Below, in pieces: positions 1 to 6,860 of a stretch of 13,965 bases of DNA; position 1 is the stretch's first letter, and each line of letters begins with the position of its first letter. The stretch is taken from the NCBI GenBank assembly GCA_910585995.1, contig CAJUGG010000077.1:1-13965 (forward strand). The letters run 5' to 3'. A program made the translations under genes and the position numbers. The notes under the pieces were generated by a model. That model saw only the letters and a program-made list of their open reading frames with translations, was not told the origin of the DNA and did not search any database. Origin of the DNA: an uncultured Lachnospiraceae bacterium (GTDB lineage Bacteria > Bacillota > Clostridia > Lachnospirales > Lachnospiraceae).

Positions 1-28
1 ATCTTTCTTTTACTTTCAGATCATTCAT
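1..28 (-). CDS. Sugar ABC transporter permease 2, N-terminal fragment
   Basis: Only the first nine codons (MNDLKVKER) lie inside the window; the gene runs off the left edge. The start is supported by a strong AAGGAGGAG ribosome site just upstream, inside the end of the preceding permease gene, and by a TAATG overlap: the stop TAA (30-28) of permease 1 shares one base with this ATG (28-26). Another ATG at 24-22 is followed directly by a stop, so it is not used. In binding-protein-dependent sugar importers the second permease (MalG/GanQ type) normally follows the first with this tight coupling, so position suggests the identity. The fragment itself is too short to show any domain. Confidence 0.6.
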
Positions 29-869
29 TATAACTGCTCCTCCTTACTGCTTGTAAACTGAAGCTGTGCTACAGAAAATGCCACGATGATGACAAAGAAC
101 AAAACTGCGTTGGCACTCTGGAAACCGAACTGTCCGCCTGCCATACCATTGTTGTAGATCAAGAAGGAGATGGACTCGGTACTCTGTGCAGGGCCACCTT
201 TGGTCAATGCCATAATCTGATCAAATACCATCAAAAAGTTCTTGCCGGACAGCACCATATTGATACTGAAGAATGGAATAATCAGCGGGAAGGTCAGACT
301 CTTAAATCTCTCCCAGCCAGTTGCTCCGTCGATGGAACCAGCCTCATAGACATCTTCTGGCACCGTTGACAGACCAGAGATATAGATAATAGTATTCATG
401 GCGACTGCCTGCCAAGCACGATACCTACCCATGCCCATGTGCTGCTTGCAAGGATACTGGTGGTGTTGAAAAGTGCCGGAATAATATAGGTAAAGAAATA
501 GTTAAAAATATAACCAACTACCAAAGCTCCTAAGATATTTGGAACAAAATACATTCCTCTTAAGGTACTCTTGAATTTAATCTTGCTGTTTAAGCCAAGC
601 GCCAGAATCAAGCTGATCACATTGGTCACAATCGTAGCCAGAACTGCCATCTTGACGGTAAAGAGATAAGATTTGCCTACACGGCCATCCTGGAACAAGT
701 CGATATAGTTACGAAGACCTACCCAGTCATATGTACCATAACCTCTGAAGTTTGTAAAGCTGTAGATCACACCTTTGATCAAAGGCAGTGTGTTAAAAGC
801 AAAGAACAACGCGACAATCGGAATCGTCATCAGCATAAACGTTCTTTTTCTGTCATTCGCATTTTTCAT
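28..869 (-). pseudogene. Sugar ABC transporter permease 1 (MalF/UgpA type), broken by a -1 frameshift
   Basis: This is an inner-membrane subunit of a carbohydrate ABC importer. The first frame (869-396) gives a start MKNANDRKR, a membrane segment at about residues 10-30 and more membrane helices, and runs to TWAWVGIV before going out of frame. A second frame (to 28) resumes at AWQAVAMNTIIYISGL and carries the cytoplasmic EAA loop (EAGSIDGATGWERF..FPLI), which docks on the ATPase. The span is 842 bases, one short of 281 codons. Adding one base near 435 joins the frames into about 280 residues, a normal family length. The ATG is preceded by GAGAGGAGTG. Without that base the product ends before the EAA loop and should not support transport. 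It may be a real mutation or a sequencing error. There is no homopolymer or slippery heptamer at the junction, so programmed frameshifting is unlikely. Confidence 0.85.
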
Positions 870-889
870 GTCTTTTCACTCCTCTCCCT

Positions 890-2185
890 CTACTGAATGC
901 CATTCTGGCTGTTATAGTCTTTTACCATCTGGATAATATCACGGTTGTATCTCACCCAATCCGTATCAAATTTCGCAAGGAATGCATCGATATCCTGCTC
1001 GATTAAGAAAGTCTGAATCTGTGCATCCACAGCCATCTCTGACGGATAATAGTGATCCTGATAGTCGGCGATCTTGCCGTCTACGATATATTGTTTCATA
1101 CCATCCAGATTAGGAGCGAGTATAAAGTCTCCGCTCTTACAAGGCACTGCACTCTGGTCATCCAAGTACATCTGTACATTCTCATCTGCCAGGAGGAAAT
1201 TCAGGACTTCATAAGCTGCCTCTTTTTTTCCTTCATCTACGCAGGCTTTGGTCACGCAGAACTGTAAGTCCACACCAGAGTTCAGCGTATTGCCATCCGG
1301 GTCACTGCTGCCTGGTGTTACAAAAGAGTCAATGTCCATATCCGGATTCACGGATTTGATCTGCGGAACAGCATAACTACCAATCGCAAACATCGCAGAC
1401 TCTCCATTCGCAAATGCGGTACATGCGTCATTGTAGCCATAGGCAAACGGGCCTTCCTCTCCATAGCTTACCATCGTCTGGATCTTCTCTGCGACTTCTC
1501 TGTATTCATCTGTAAAGACTGTCTTTCCTGCATTTACCTGCTGACACACGTCAGCGGGTGCCAGGCCCACAGCCAGCGAGTTCCACGGTGCCAGACAGGT
1601 CCAGGTATCTTTAAATCCATAATAGAATGGTAAGATACCCTCTCCCTGAATCGTATCACAAAGTGTGATCAATTCTTCCCATGTAGTAGGGATCTCCCAG
1701 CCATGCTCTTTGAACATCTCCCGGTTATAGAGAATACCAGCCGCATTGGCCACATAAGGTACGCCATAACTTCCTTCAGTTGGGACAAATTCTAGTCCTT
1801 CCAGGATATCTCTGTACCCTTGATTGATATCTGCAAGTCCCGAATAATCGGATACATCTGCAAGAATATCTGCATCGATGAAATAAGAGTAATTGATGTC
1901 TCCGCCGATTCCTAAGAGATCCGGATAATCTTCCCGGATAAATCTCGTCTTCATAATCGTCATCGCATCATTAGGAGAATCAATCTTCAGGAGAATATCG
2001 TCATGGGTCCTGTTGAATTCTTCCTCCAGTTGTTTGAACACATCCACTGCCTCCGGTTTGTACTGCACGAGTTCGATCACGGTCTTCCCGCTTTCGTCTT
2101 GCTTCTCTCCGCAGCCGGTCAAAAGCAGCGAAGCGGGCATCGTGCATACCAGAAGAAGGCTTAACATTTTTTCCCTCTTTCTCAT
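890..2185 (-). CDS. ABC transporter sugar-binding lipoprotein (family 1 solute-binding protein)
   Basis: This is a 431-residue extracellular binding protein that would capture a sugar and deliver it to the permease pair encoded downstream. It has a positively charged start, a hydrophobic stretch and a lipobox LLLTGC with the lipidated Cys at residue 25, so it is anchored to the outer face of the membrane. The mature part has the look of COG1653 proteins, for example VTFL-like VIELVQYKPEAVDVFKQL near 36-53, YGVPYV and YNREMFKEHGWEIPTTWEEL in the 140-170 area, and ANGESAMFAIGSYAVP near 260-275. The start is set by AAGGAGC (2200-2194), 8 bases before the ATG; an ATG five bases upstream meets an immediate stop. 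It is first in the operon, with permease 1 beginning 20 bases after its stop. The neighbouring GH31 glycosidase suggests an alpha-linked oligosaccharide as substrate, but this is inference only. No ATPase gene is seen; such importers often share one encoded elsewhere. Confidence 0.92.
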   Translation of the reverse strand: MRKREKMLSLLLVCTMPASLLLTGCGEKQDESGKTVIELVQYKPEAVDVFKQLEEEFNRTHDDILLKIDSPNDAMTIMKTRFIREDYPDLLGIGGDINYSYFIDADILADVSDYSGLADINQGYRDILEGLEFVPTEGSYGVPYVANAAGILYNREMFKEHGWEIPTTWEELITLCDTIQGEGILPFYYGFKDTWTCLAPWNSLAVGLAPADVCQQVNAGKTVFTDEYREVAEKIQTMVSYGEEGPFAYGYNDACTAFANGESAMFAIGSYAVPQIKSVNPDMDIDSFVTPGSSDPDGNTLNSGVDLQFCVTKACVDEGKKEAAYEVLNFLLADENVQMYLDDQSAVPCKSGDFILAPNLDGMKQYIVDGKIADYQDHYYPSEMAVDAQIQTFLIEQDIDAFLAKFDTDWVRYNRDIIQMVKDYNSQNGIQ

Positions 2186-2226
2186 TCCATTTTGCTCCTT
2201 TCTTTGTTTGGATGTAGCACTGAATT

Positions 2227-2240
2227 ATTTGTAAACAAAT
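2227..2240. promoter_or_regulatory. Small palindrome ATTTGT-AA-ACAAAT over the importer transcription start
   Basis: This is a perfect 6-bp inverted repeat with a 2-base centre. It overlaps the end of the TATAAT box and the likely transcription start of the importer operon, the usual place for a repressor operator. It lacks the central CG of a classic CcpA cre site, so I do not name the regulator. At this size it could be chance in AT-rich DNA. Confidence 0.3.
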
Positions 2241-2267
2241 TATAACATGCCAAAATACGTCTATAAA
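2239..2267 (-). promoter_or_regulatory. Probable promoter of the ABC importer operon
   Basis: On the minus strand there is a perfect -10 box TATAAT (2244-2239). At a 17-base spacing the -35 position reads TTTATA (2267-2262), a poor match, so the promoter probably needs an activator. The conserved ATTTTGGCAT motif lies directly upstream of the -10 box. About 50 bases separate the expected start of transcription from the binding-protein ATG. Confidence 0.55.
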
Positions 2268-2343
2268 TACCCTGTTATTCCCACTTTTATACCATTATGC
2301 CGCTTTTTTCTCATATATGAAAAATCATGTAGCATTTTGGCAT
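2247..2343. promoter_or_regulatory. Inverted-repeat operator pair between divergent importer and AraC genes
   Basis: ATGCCAAAAT at 2247-2256 is matched by its exact reverse complement ATTTTGGCAT at 2334-2343, with 77 bases between. An ATACGT also follows each (2255-2260 and 2347-2352). Each half lies close upstream of the -10 box of the gene it faces: TATAAT for the importer, TATACT for the regulator. AraC-family proteins commonly bind such separated half-sites, so the adjacent AraC protein is the obvious candidate to bind both and control both directions. That assignment is inference. Confidence 0.5.
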
Positions 2344-2352
2344 ATCATACGT

Positions 2353-2358
2353 TATACT
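2353..2358 (+). promoter_or_regulatory. -10 box (TATACT) of the first AraC gene
   Basis: TATACT lies 50 bases before the AraC start codon. No good -35 box sits 16-18 bases upstream; the conserved TTTTGGCAT half-site occupies the region close upstream instead. This fits an autoregulated promoter but is weak on its own. Confidence 0.4.
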
Positions 2359-2408
2359 GATAAAAACAATCTTATCTTACTATCTTTTACAAATGGAGGA
2401 ATCCAACA

Positions 2409-3272
2409 ATGAAAGATCTTCTTTTTTCTATATTTCCAAATGAAAATTTTGTCGACTTAAATCTCTATCAGTTTGGTTGGGAGCGCTGTGCTCCTTCTCA
2501 CTCTTTTGGTCCAGCAGCCAGGACCCATTTTTTATTCCACTATGTCATCTCCGGCACCGGCACACTGTTTGCCGATGACGAGTCCGGGCAGACCAAGACT
2601 TATCAGATCAAAAGTAAACAAGGATTTATGATCTTTCCCCAGCAGATCACTACTTATATTGCAGACAAGGATCTGCCCTGGGAATATGTCTGGCTGGAAT
2701 TTGACGGACTTCGTGTCAAGGAACTCATCGAGATTGCGGGACTCTCGCAAAACTCCCCGATCTATCATGCTCATTCCAAAGACCTCAGAGAGATCATGAT
2801 GCAGGAGATGCTTTATATCGCACAGCATGGAGAGATGGCGCCTTTTCATCTGATGGGACATCTCTATCTTTTTTTAGACGCTATGACGCGTTCGATCTCT
2901 TCTATGCGTATCACCAGAATCGGGAAACTTAGAGATTTTTATATCCGCGAAGCGCTTGCTTTTGTGGAACAAAACTTTCAGAACAGCATCTCTGTGGAAG
3001 ATATCGCAGATAACTGCGGGCTGAACCGGAGTTATTTTGGAAAAATATTTAAAGAATCTGTCGGAAAGACTCCACAGGAATTTCTGCTGAACTATCGGAT
3101 GACTAAGGCAGCAGAACTTCTGAAATTGACGCGGTTGTCGATTGGGGATATTAGTAATGCTGTCGGGTATGATAATCAGTTGCATTTTTCCAGGGCGTTT
3201 AAAAATGTGTATGGGGTGTCGCCGCGGGAGTGGCGGAATCGTAATCGTATGGTGGTGCAGAAGCCTTACTAA
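2409..3272 (+). CDS. AraC-family transcriptional regulator (sugar-responsive type)
   Basis: This is a 287-residue regulator, the normal length for the family. Residues about 30-100 form the N-terminal cupin-like sensing domain (HYVISGTGTLFADD, then KQGFMIFPQQITTYIADKD and WEYVWLEFDG), a pattern seen in MsmR-like regulators of oligosaccharide use. Residues about 180-279 form the double helix-turn-helix DNA-binding domain, with SVEDIADNCGLNRSYFGKIF in the first and IGDISNAVGYDNQLHFSRAF in the second, followed by the signature YGVSPREWR. The start has GGAGGA 8 bases upstream. The gene is divergent from the sugar importer and probably activates it in response to its substrate; the GH31 gene may be a second target. 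The last about 170 bases are markedly G-rich and C-poor compared with the rest of the gene, approaching the hairpin element just downstream. Confidence 0.93.
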   Translation: MKDLLFSIFPNENFVDLNLYQFGWERCAPSHSFGPAARTHFLFHYVISGTGTLFADDESGQTKTYQIKSKQGFMIFPQQITTYIADKDLPWEYVWLEFDGLRVKELIEIAGLSQNSPIYHAHSKDLREIMMQEMLYIAQHGEMAPFHLMGHLYLFLDAMTRSISSMRITRIGKLRDFYIREALAFVEQNFQNSISVEDIADNCGLNRSYFGKIFKESVGKTPQEFLLNYRMTKAAELLKLTRLSIGDISNAVGYDNQLHFSRAFKNVYGVSPREWRNRNRMVVQKPY

Positions 3273-3288
3273 GATTGTAATAGGCGAC

Positions 3289-3410
3289 GGGGCTGCCGCA
3301 AGATGGGGCGCCTGTCTCGACAAATGTCTGCATAGAGTGTATCGGACAGTCCGCTCCAATCTACACAGCACTATTTGTGCGAGTCAGGCGCCCCATCTTG
3401 CGGCAGCCCC
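3289..3410. repeat. Nested hairpin element, copy 1 (26-bp perfect arms, shared core)
   Basis: Arms 3289-3314 and 3385-3410 are exact reverse complements over 26 bases, beginning GGGGCTGCCGC. Inside, CTCGACAAAT pairs with ATTTGTGCGAG apart from one bulged base. The centre (3323-3375) is an imperfect palindrome whose two halves match the element at 5663-5856 exactly in inverse orientation: 3323-3350 equals the complement of 5793-5820, and 3351-3375 that of 5699-5723. It lies between the convergent AraC and GH31 genes, where it could act as a bidirectional terminator, although there is no clear T-tract. I see no believable coding sequence in it. It looks like a dispersed, non-coding mobile or structural repeat. 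Confidence 0.8.
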
Positions 3411-3490
3411 TGACATACACGGGCGGAAGTCCGTCTGGTGGAAAGTCTTGTCGCTCGTGGAAGGCAGCCCCTGACATACACGGGCAGAAG
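3402..3490. repeat. 61-bp-period direct repeat on the right flank of hairpin element 1
   Basis: The 28-base unit at 3402-3429, which includes the last bases of the right arm (GGCAGCCCC) and then TGACATACACGGGC, recurs at 3463-3490 with one mismatch (GGCGGAAG versus GGCAGAAG). The spacing is 61 bases. This looks like a partial tandem duplication of the element's outer end. The rest of the 3411-3529 gap holds only a short CAGAAG-G-CTTCTG palindrome (3485-3497). Confidence 0.75.
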
Positions 3491-3529
3491 GCTTCTGTAA
3501 GTTAGTTGTAAATGGTGTTATTTTAGAAT

Positions 3530-5521
3530 TTAATATTTTAGTATTTTGGTATTTTTGTTTAGGTCGTAGTCTTTGTGGATTCCGTCGTCTTCGTATAGGG
3601 AGTAGCTGGTGTTTTTGTATCCGATTAGGGTTAGGTTTTTTGTGTCAAGGGCATCTACGTATTCTGCCGGGGAAGCCAGGGGGATGCATTTGTTTTGGCG
3701 AATGAAGAGGGGGACTTCGTTTAGTGCGATTTCTACGTAGTGATGGCCGGCAGGCAGGGTTTGTTCAGAGAGGGTGCCATCTGGTAAAAATTTCACAAAC
3801 TTCATCTCTTCCGGGAGGTAGACGTAGCGTCCTTTGGCATTTTGGGTGTAGACGGGTGCAATCATGATCTCGTCGCCAAGCATCAGCTGGTCTTCTACTT
3901 GAAGTGCCATAGGGTCTTTGGGGTAGGTAAAGGCGAGGGGCTTGAAGTAGAGGTCATCATTTAGGGCTGCTTTCATATATTCGCTGTACAGATAGGGAAT
4001 CAGCCGGTAGCGTACTTCGATCACATGGCGGAAGTCTTCTATGTGTTCAAATTGATAACACTCTTGTTTTCTTGTGCCCAGTGCTGCGTGATTGCGCATC
4101 AGAGGGGTAAAGACTCCAAGTGCCAGCCAGCGCAGTAAAAGATCCCTTGTGGTGTCTGTGCCAAAGCCGCCCAGATCTGCTCCTGTGTACAGGAAACCAC
4201 ACATATTTAAGGAGGGCATCATCTTCAGATTTAACAAAAGATGGGACCACCATGACTTGTTGTCTCCGGTCCAGATCCCGCCATAGCGGTGCATGCCGAT
4301 ATAAGAGGAACGGGAAAACATCAAAAATCTCTTCTCCGGCGCGATCCTCTCAAAAGCCTCCGAAGCTGCCCGCGTCATATTGCATCCAAATAAGTTATGT
4401 ACTTTGTCGTGGCGCACTTTCTTGCCGTCTGCCTGGTGATAAAATGACCGATAATCCTCTTCATTATTGGCAAGATTCATAATCGCATCTCTTACCTCAA
4501 AGATGGATGTCTTTCCTTCGGTGTCTTCCAAAAATTCCTTTACTACCTTCTGCGCCTTCTCGACACCCTCCGGCGTATAGAAAATCGCCGGCTCATTCAT
4601 ATCGTTCCAAAATCCCTCAATCCCCTGCTCCGTCAAGATCCGGTATTTTTCGCCAAACCACTTTCTCGCCTCAGGATTCAGCACATCCGGAAAATGCGTA
4701 TCCCCAGGCCATACCGCTGCCACAAAGTCACTGCCGTCCTCGCGCTTACAAAAATACCCATTCTTCACGCCTTCCTCATAGATCTCATACCCCTTCTCTA
4801 CCTTCACTCCCGCATCAATAATCGGAATCAGTCTCAGATGATTCTCCTTCATCCCCTGCACAAACTCCGGGAAATCCGAAAAATTCTCTGTATGCAGCGT
4901 AAAATCCTTATAATCCTGCATATAGTCAATATCCATATAGACCATATCCATCGGAATATGATTCTTACGATACCCCTCTGCTACCCTGTAAAAGTCCTCC
5001 TTAGTCGCATACTCCCAGCGACTCTGCCCATACCCAAACGCAAATTTCGGCGCAATATAACTCCTCCCGATCATCTTACGAAACTGCCGTACAATCTCAT
5101 ACGCACTCTCTCCCTCGATCACATACAGATACAGATCCGCCTCCTCACAACAAATCTTCAGCGTATCCATCCTCGTATATCCAATATCAAACGTCACCTT
5201 CGCCGGATAGTCCACAAACAGACCAAACGTCCTCACCCCCGACACCACAAAAAAATTGTGCGCCCCATACAGACTCCTCTGATCCTCCGTATGCTCCGGA
5301 ATATCCGTGTTGTTACTAATATAACAATATCCCCTCTTATTAATCCCCCGGTTCGCCTCTCCAAGCCCATAGACCACATCTTCATCCCCAAGCCTGTAAG
5401 TCCAGACAAACCCCTCACCGAAAGAAGTCTCCCCATACTCAGGCACCCCCTCTTTCGCCTCCATCTCTAAAACCACTGCCTCCGTCTCAAACGGTCTCCC
5501 AAACACATACTTCTGAATCAT
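3530..5521 (-). CDS. Glycoside hydrolase family 31 (alpha-glucosidase/alpha-xylosidase type)
   Basis: This is a retaining alpha-glycosidase that would release sugars from the non-reducing end of alpha-linked oligosaccharides. With no signal peptide it is cytoplasmic and would act on imported substrate. Residue numbers count from the chosen start. The N-terminal beta domain covers about 1-150. The barrel carries VYMDIDYM near 195, the nucleophile motif WNDMNEP with Asp307, and RYGGIWTGDN with the acid/base Asp420. The C-terminal beta part ends near YEDDGIHKDY. At 663 residues it is at the short end of the family. The start is taken at 5521 (MIQKYVFGRP) because AAGGAGGAG lies 6-14 bases upstream of it; the ATG at 5551 would place that ribosome site inside the coding region. 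The exact sugar specificity cannot be read. Base composition changes within the gene: the 3' half is G/T-rich on the plus strand and the 5' half is C/A-rich, following the flanking hairpin elements. Confidence 0.94.
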   Translation of the reverse strand: MIQKYVFGRPFETEAVVLEMEAKEGVPEYGETSFGEGFVWTYRLGDEDVVYGLGEANRGINKRGYCYISNNTDIPEHTEDQRSLYGAHNFFVVSGVRTFGLFVDYPAKVTFDIGYTRMDTLKICCEEADLYLYVIEGESAYEIVRQFRKMIGRSYIAPKFAFGYGQSRWEYATKEDFYRVAEGYRKNHIPMDMVYMDIDYMQDYKDFTLHTENFSDFPEFVQGMKENHLRLIPIIDAGVKVEKGYEIYEEGVKNGYFCKREDGSDFVAAVWPGDTHFPDVLNPEARKWFGEKYRILTEQGIEGFWNDMNEPAIFYTPEGVEKAQKVVKEFLEDTEGKTSIFEVRDAIMNLANNEEDYRSFYHQADGKKVRHDKVHNLFGCNMTRAASEAFERIAPEKRFLMFSRSSYIGMHRYGGIWTGDNKSWWSHLLLNLKMMPSLNMCGFLYTGADLGGFGTDTTRDLLLRWLALGVFTPLMRNHAALGTRKQECYQFEHIEDFRHVIEVRYRLIPYLYSEYMKAALNDDLYFKPLAFTYPKDPMALQVEDQLMLGDEIMIAPVYTQNAKGRYVYLPEEMKFVKFLPDGTLSEQTLPAGHHYVEIALNEVPLFIRQNKCIPLASPAEYVDALDTKNLTLIGYKNTSYSLYEDDGIHKDYDLNKNTKILKY

Positions 5522-5527
5522 TTCCGA

Positions 5528-5536
5528 CTCCTCCTT
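5528..5536 (-). promoter_or_regulatory. Ribosome binding site that sets the GH31 start
   Basis: AAGGAGGAG (5536-5528) precedes the ATG at 5521-5519 by 6 bases. It lies within the longer open frame that begins at 5551, so the downstream ATG is preferred. Confidence 0.75.
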
Positions 5537-5599
5537 CATATTATATTTCACTCATTGATCGAGCAAATTAACAACTTCCATTAAAAAAATAACCCCGCT

Positions 5600-5645
5600 C
5601 CTATCATGCAAAGCTGATCGCTCCCCATCCCCTATCATGTAAGCT
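5600..5645. repeat. Short imperfect direct repeat CCTATCATG(C/T)AA(A)GCT
   Basis: CCTATCATGCAAAGCT (5600-5615) is followed 31 bases later by CCTATCATGTAAGCT (5631-5645), with one substitution and one missing base. It lies in the intergenic stretch between the GH31 start and hairpin element 2. The rest of 5552-5662 shows no gene or clear promoter, only C-rich plus-strand sequence. Confidence 0.45.
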
Positions 5646-5662
5646 CTACCGCCCCAACCCCA

Positions 5663-5856
5663 GGGACTGCCAGGGAGCAGGGTTTTTGGTTTTGTACGAA
5701 TAGTGCTGTGTAGATTGGAGCGGACAGTCTGTGAAGTTTGTATGAGCCAGGCGGACACCCGCGTGTCCAATTGGAGCATACAAACTTTGCAGACTGTCCG
5801 ATACACTCTATGCAGACATTCGTACAAAGCCGGGAAGCCTGCTCCCTGGCAGTCCC
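5663..5856. repeat. Nested hairpin element, copy 2 (inverted relative to copy 1, with extended tip)
   Basis: Arms 5663-5681 and 5838-5856 are exact reverse complements over 19 bases, starting GGGACTGCC. Inside, TTTGTACGAAT (5691-5701) pairs with 5818-5828. The core halves 5699-5723 and 5793-5820 match copy 1 exactly in reverse complement. Between them copy 2 has 69 additional bases (5724-5792) that are themselves palindromic: ACAGTCTG/CAGACTGT, GTTTGTATG/CATACAAAC and a tip GGACAC-CCGC-GTGTCC. The outer arm sequence differs from copy 1 but remains perfectly paired and keeps the GGGRCTGCC end. The element lies between the divergent GH31 and second AraC genes. Frames through it read almost the same on both strands because it is a palindrome; it is not coding. 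Confidence 0.8.
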
Positions 5857-5893
5857 GTCGCCCCCTTCACGATAAAATCCTACCACCCCTTCC

Positions 5894-5922
5894 TTGCATT
5901 TGCTTGCATTATTCTGTATAAT
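5894..5922 (+). promoter_or_regulatory. Promoter of the second AraC gene
   Basis: TTGCAT (5894-5899), a 17-base spacer and TATAAT (5917-5922) make a good housekeeping promoter. A second TTGCAT follows at 5904-5909. The AraC ATG is 42 bases after the -10 box. Confidence 0.75.
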
Positions 5923-5963
5923 CAATAACACAATCTTGACATTCCCCAGAAAGGAGTCCCCTT

Positions 5964-6860
5964 ATGCATCCCGACCTTTCCCTCAAAGAAAACGTCACCC
6001 ACGGCACCAAAGAACACCCCATCCGCGCTATGCATTTCACCACCGGAGCAAACACCCCCTACCCCGACCATTTCTTCGTCAAACGCCACTGGCACTCCTA
6101 TATCGAGATCCTCCACATCCAAAAAGGCACCTACCTGATCGAGATCAACCTGCAAGAACACCTTCTGCACACCGGGACTCTCTGCATCCTAAACAGCGGC
6201 GAACCCCACCAGATCACCGGCCTGGACCCTGACACCGTCCACGAAGTCCTCCTGTTTACCCCGGAGATCTTAGACTTTTCCTACGAAGACGAATGGGAAG
6301 CCCAATCGATCGCCCCCTTTTTAACCCAGTCCCTGATGATCAAAAATATCCTGCATCCAGAAGACGCAGGATATTCCCAAATATTAACTGTATTTTACAA
6401 AGCAGTCCACTGCGTTCATACGCAGACCGCAGGCTGGTATCCCAGATGCAAACTATATCTGCTCGAATGGTTCTTATTGATCTGTGAACATCAGCTGCTT
6501 CTTCCCGCCAAGAGTGTACTGTCCGCCTCCAGCATCCGTAAAATCACCCGCTATAAGACCATCATTTCCTATATGGAAAAACACTACCCCGAACCCATAT
6601 CACTGCAGCAGCTCTCTGATCTGATCCCCTGCAACAGCCAGTATCTCTGCCGCTTTTTCCGGGAGATCGCCGGAGTCTCTCCTATGCAGTATCTGATCAC
6701 CTACCGGATCGAACGTGCCTGTTTTTTACTGCTTCATACCACGCAGTCTGTCACAGAGATCGCCTTAGATTGCGGATTTGAAAATATCAGCTATTTTATC
6801 CGCAAATTTCGCGAAATAAAAGGAGATTCGCCAAAAGAATACCGACAGAGGCATATTTAA
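5964..6860 (+). CDS. AraC-family transcriptional regulator
   Basis: This is a 298-residue regulator. The N-terminal sensing cupin covers about 35-95, with the family's RHWHSYIEILHIQKGTYLI histidine-rich strand and GTLCILNSGEPHQI. The C-terminal double helix-turn-helix covers about 195-296 (ISLQQLSDLIPCNSQYLCRF, then VTEIALDCGFENISYFIRKF and GDSPKEYRQ). AAGGAG sits 7 bases before the ATG and a good promoter lies upstream. It is divergent from the GH31 gene, 442 bases from its start, so control of GH31 is plausible though not shown. The first about 400 bases of the gene are extremely C-rich and G-poor on the coding strand and later parts are balanced, as if the 5' end was altered by its nearness to hairpin element 2. 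Its last four bases overlap the end of the convergent exosortase gene. Confidence 0.93.
   Translation: MHPDLSLKENVTHGTKEHPIRAMHFTTGANTPYPDHFFVKRHWHSYIEILHIQKGTYLIEINLQEHLLHTGTLCILNSGEPHQITGLDPDTVHEVLLFTPEILDFSYEDEWEAQSIAPFLTQSLMIKNILHPEDAGYSQILTVFYKAVHCVHTQTAGWYPRCKLYLLEWFLLICEHQLLLPAKSVLSASSIRKITRYKTIISYMEKHYPEPISLQQLSDLIPCNSQYLCRFFREIAGVSPMQYLITYRIERACFLLLHTTQSVTEIALDCGFENISYFIRKFREIKGDSPKEYRQRHI

Noticed and set aside
425..440. Programmed frameshifting in permease 1
   Set aside because: There is no slippery heptamer, internal ribosome-like sequence or downstream hairpin; a simple one-base loss or sequencing error explains it better.
4694..5470. A 258-codon open frame on the plus strand opposite the GH31 gene
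   Set aside because: It is a low-complexity His/Pro/Arg/Ile-rich translation, without a convincing ribosome site. It is opened by the C/A-rich strand skew and lies antisense to a GH31 gene with intact catalytic motifs.
5540..5545. A perfect TATAAT on the minus strand just before GH31
   Set aside because: Transcription would start around 5533, inside the ribosome binding site, leaving no usable leader. It is probably chance AT-rich sequence; the GH31 promoter was not identified.
3289..5856. The two hairpin elements as ends of a composite transposon carrying GH31
   Set aside because: No transposase is present, no target-site duplication was seen, and the outer arms of the two copies differ in sequence, so they are not matched transposon ends.
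5552..5921. Open frames on both strands through hairpin element 2 with near-identical peptides
   Set aside because: The similarity arises because the DNA is a palindrome, and the same peptide pieces appear in element 1. There is no ribosome site and no protein-like pattern.
3100..6350. Local replication origin as the cause of the composition skew
   Set aside because: An origin would show opposite skews on its two sides. Here each element has the same skew on both sides, and no DnaA-box cluster was noticed.
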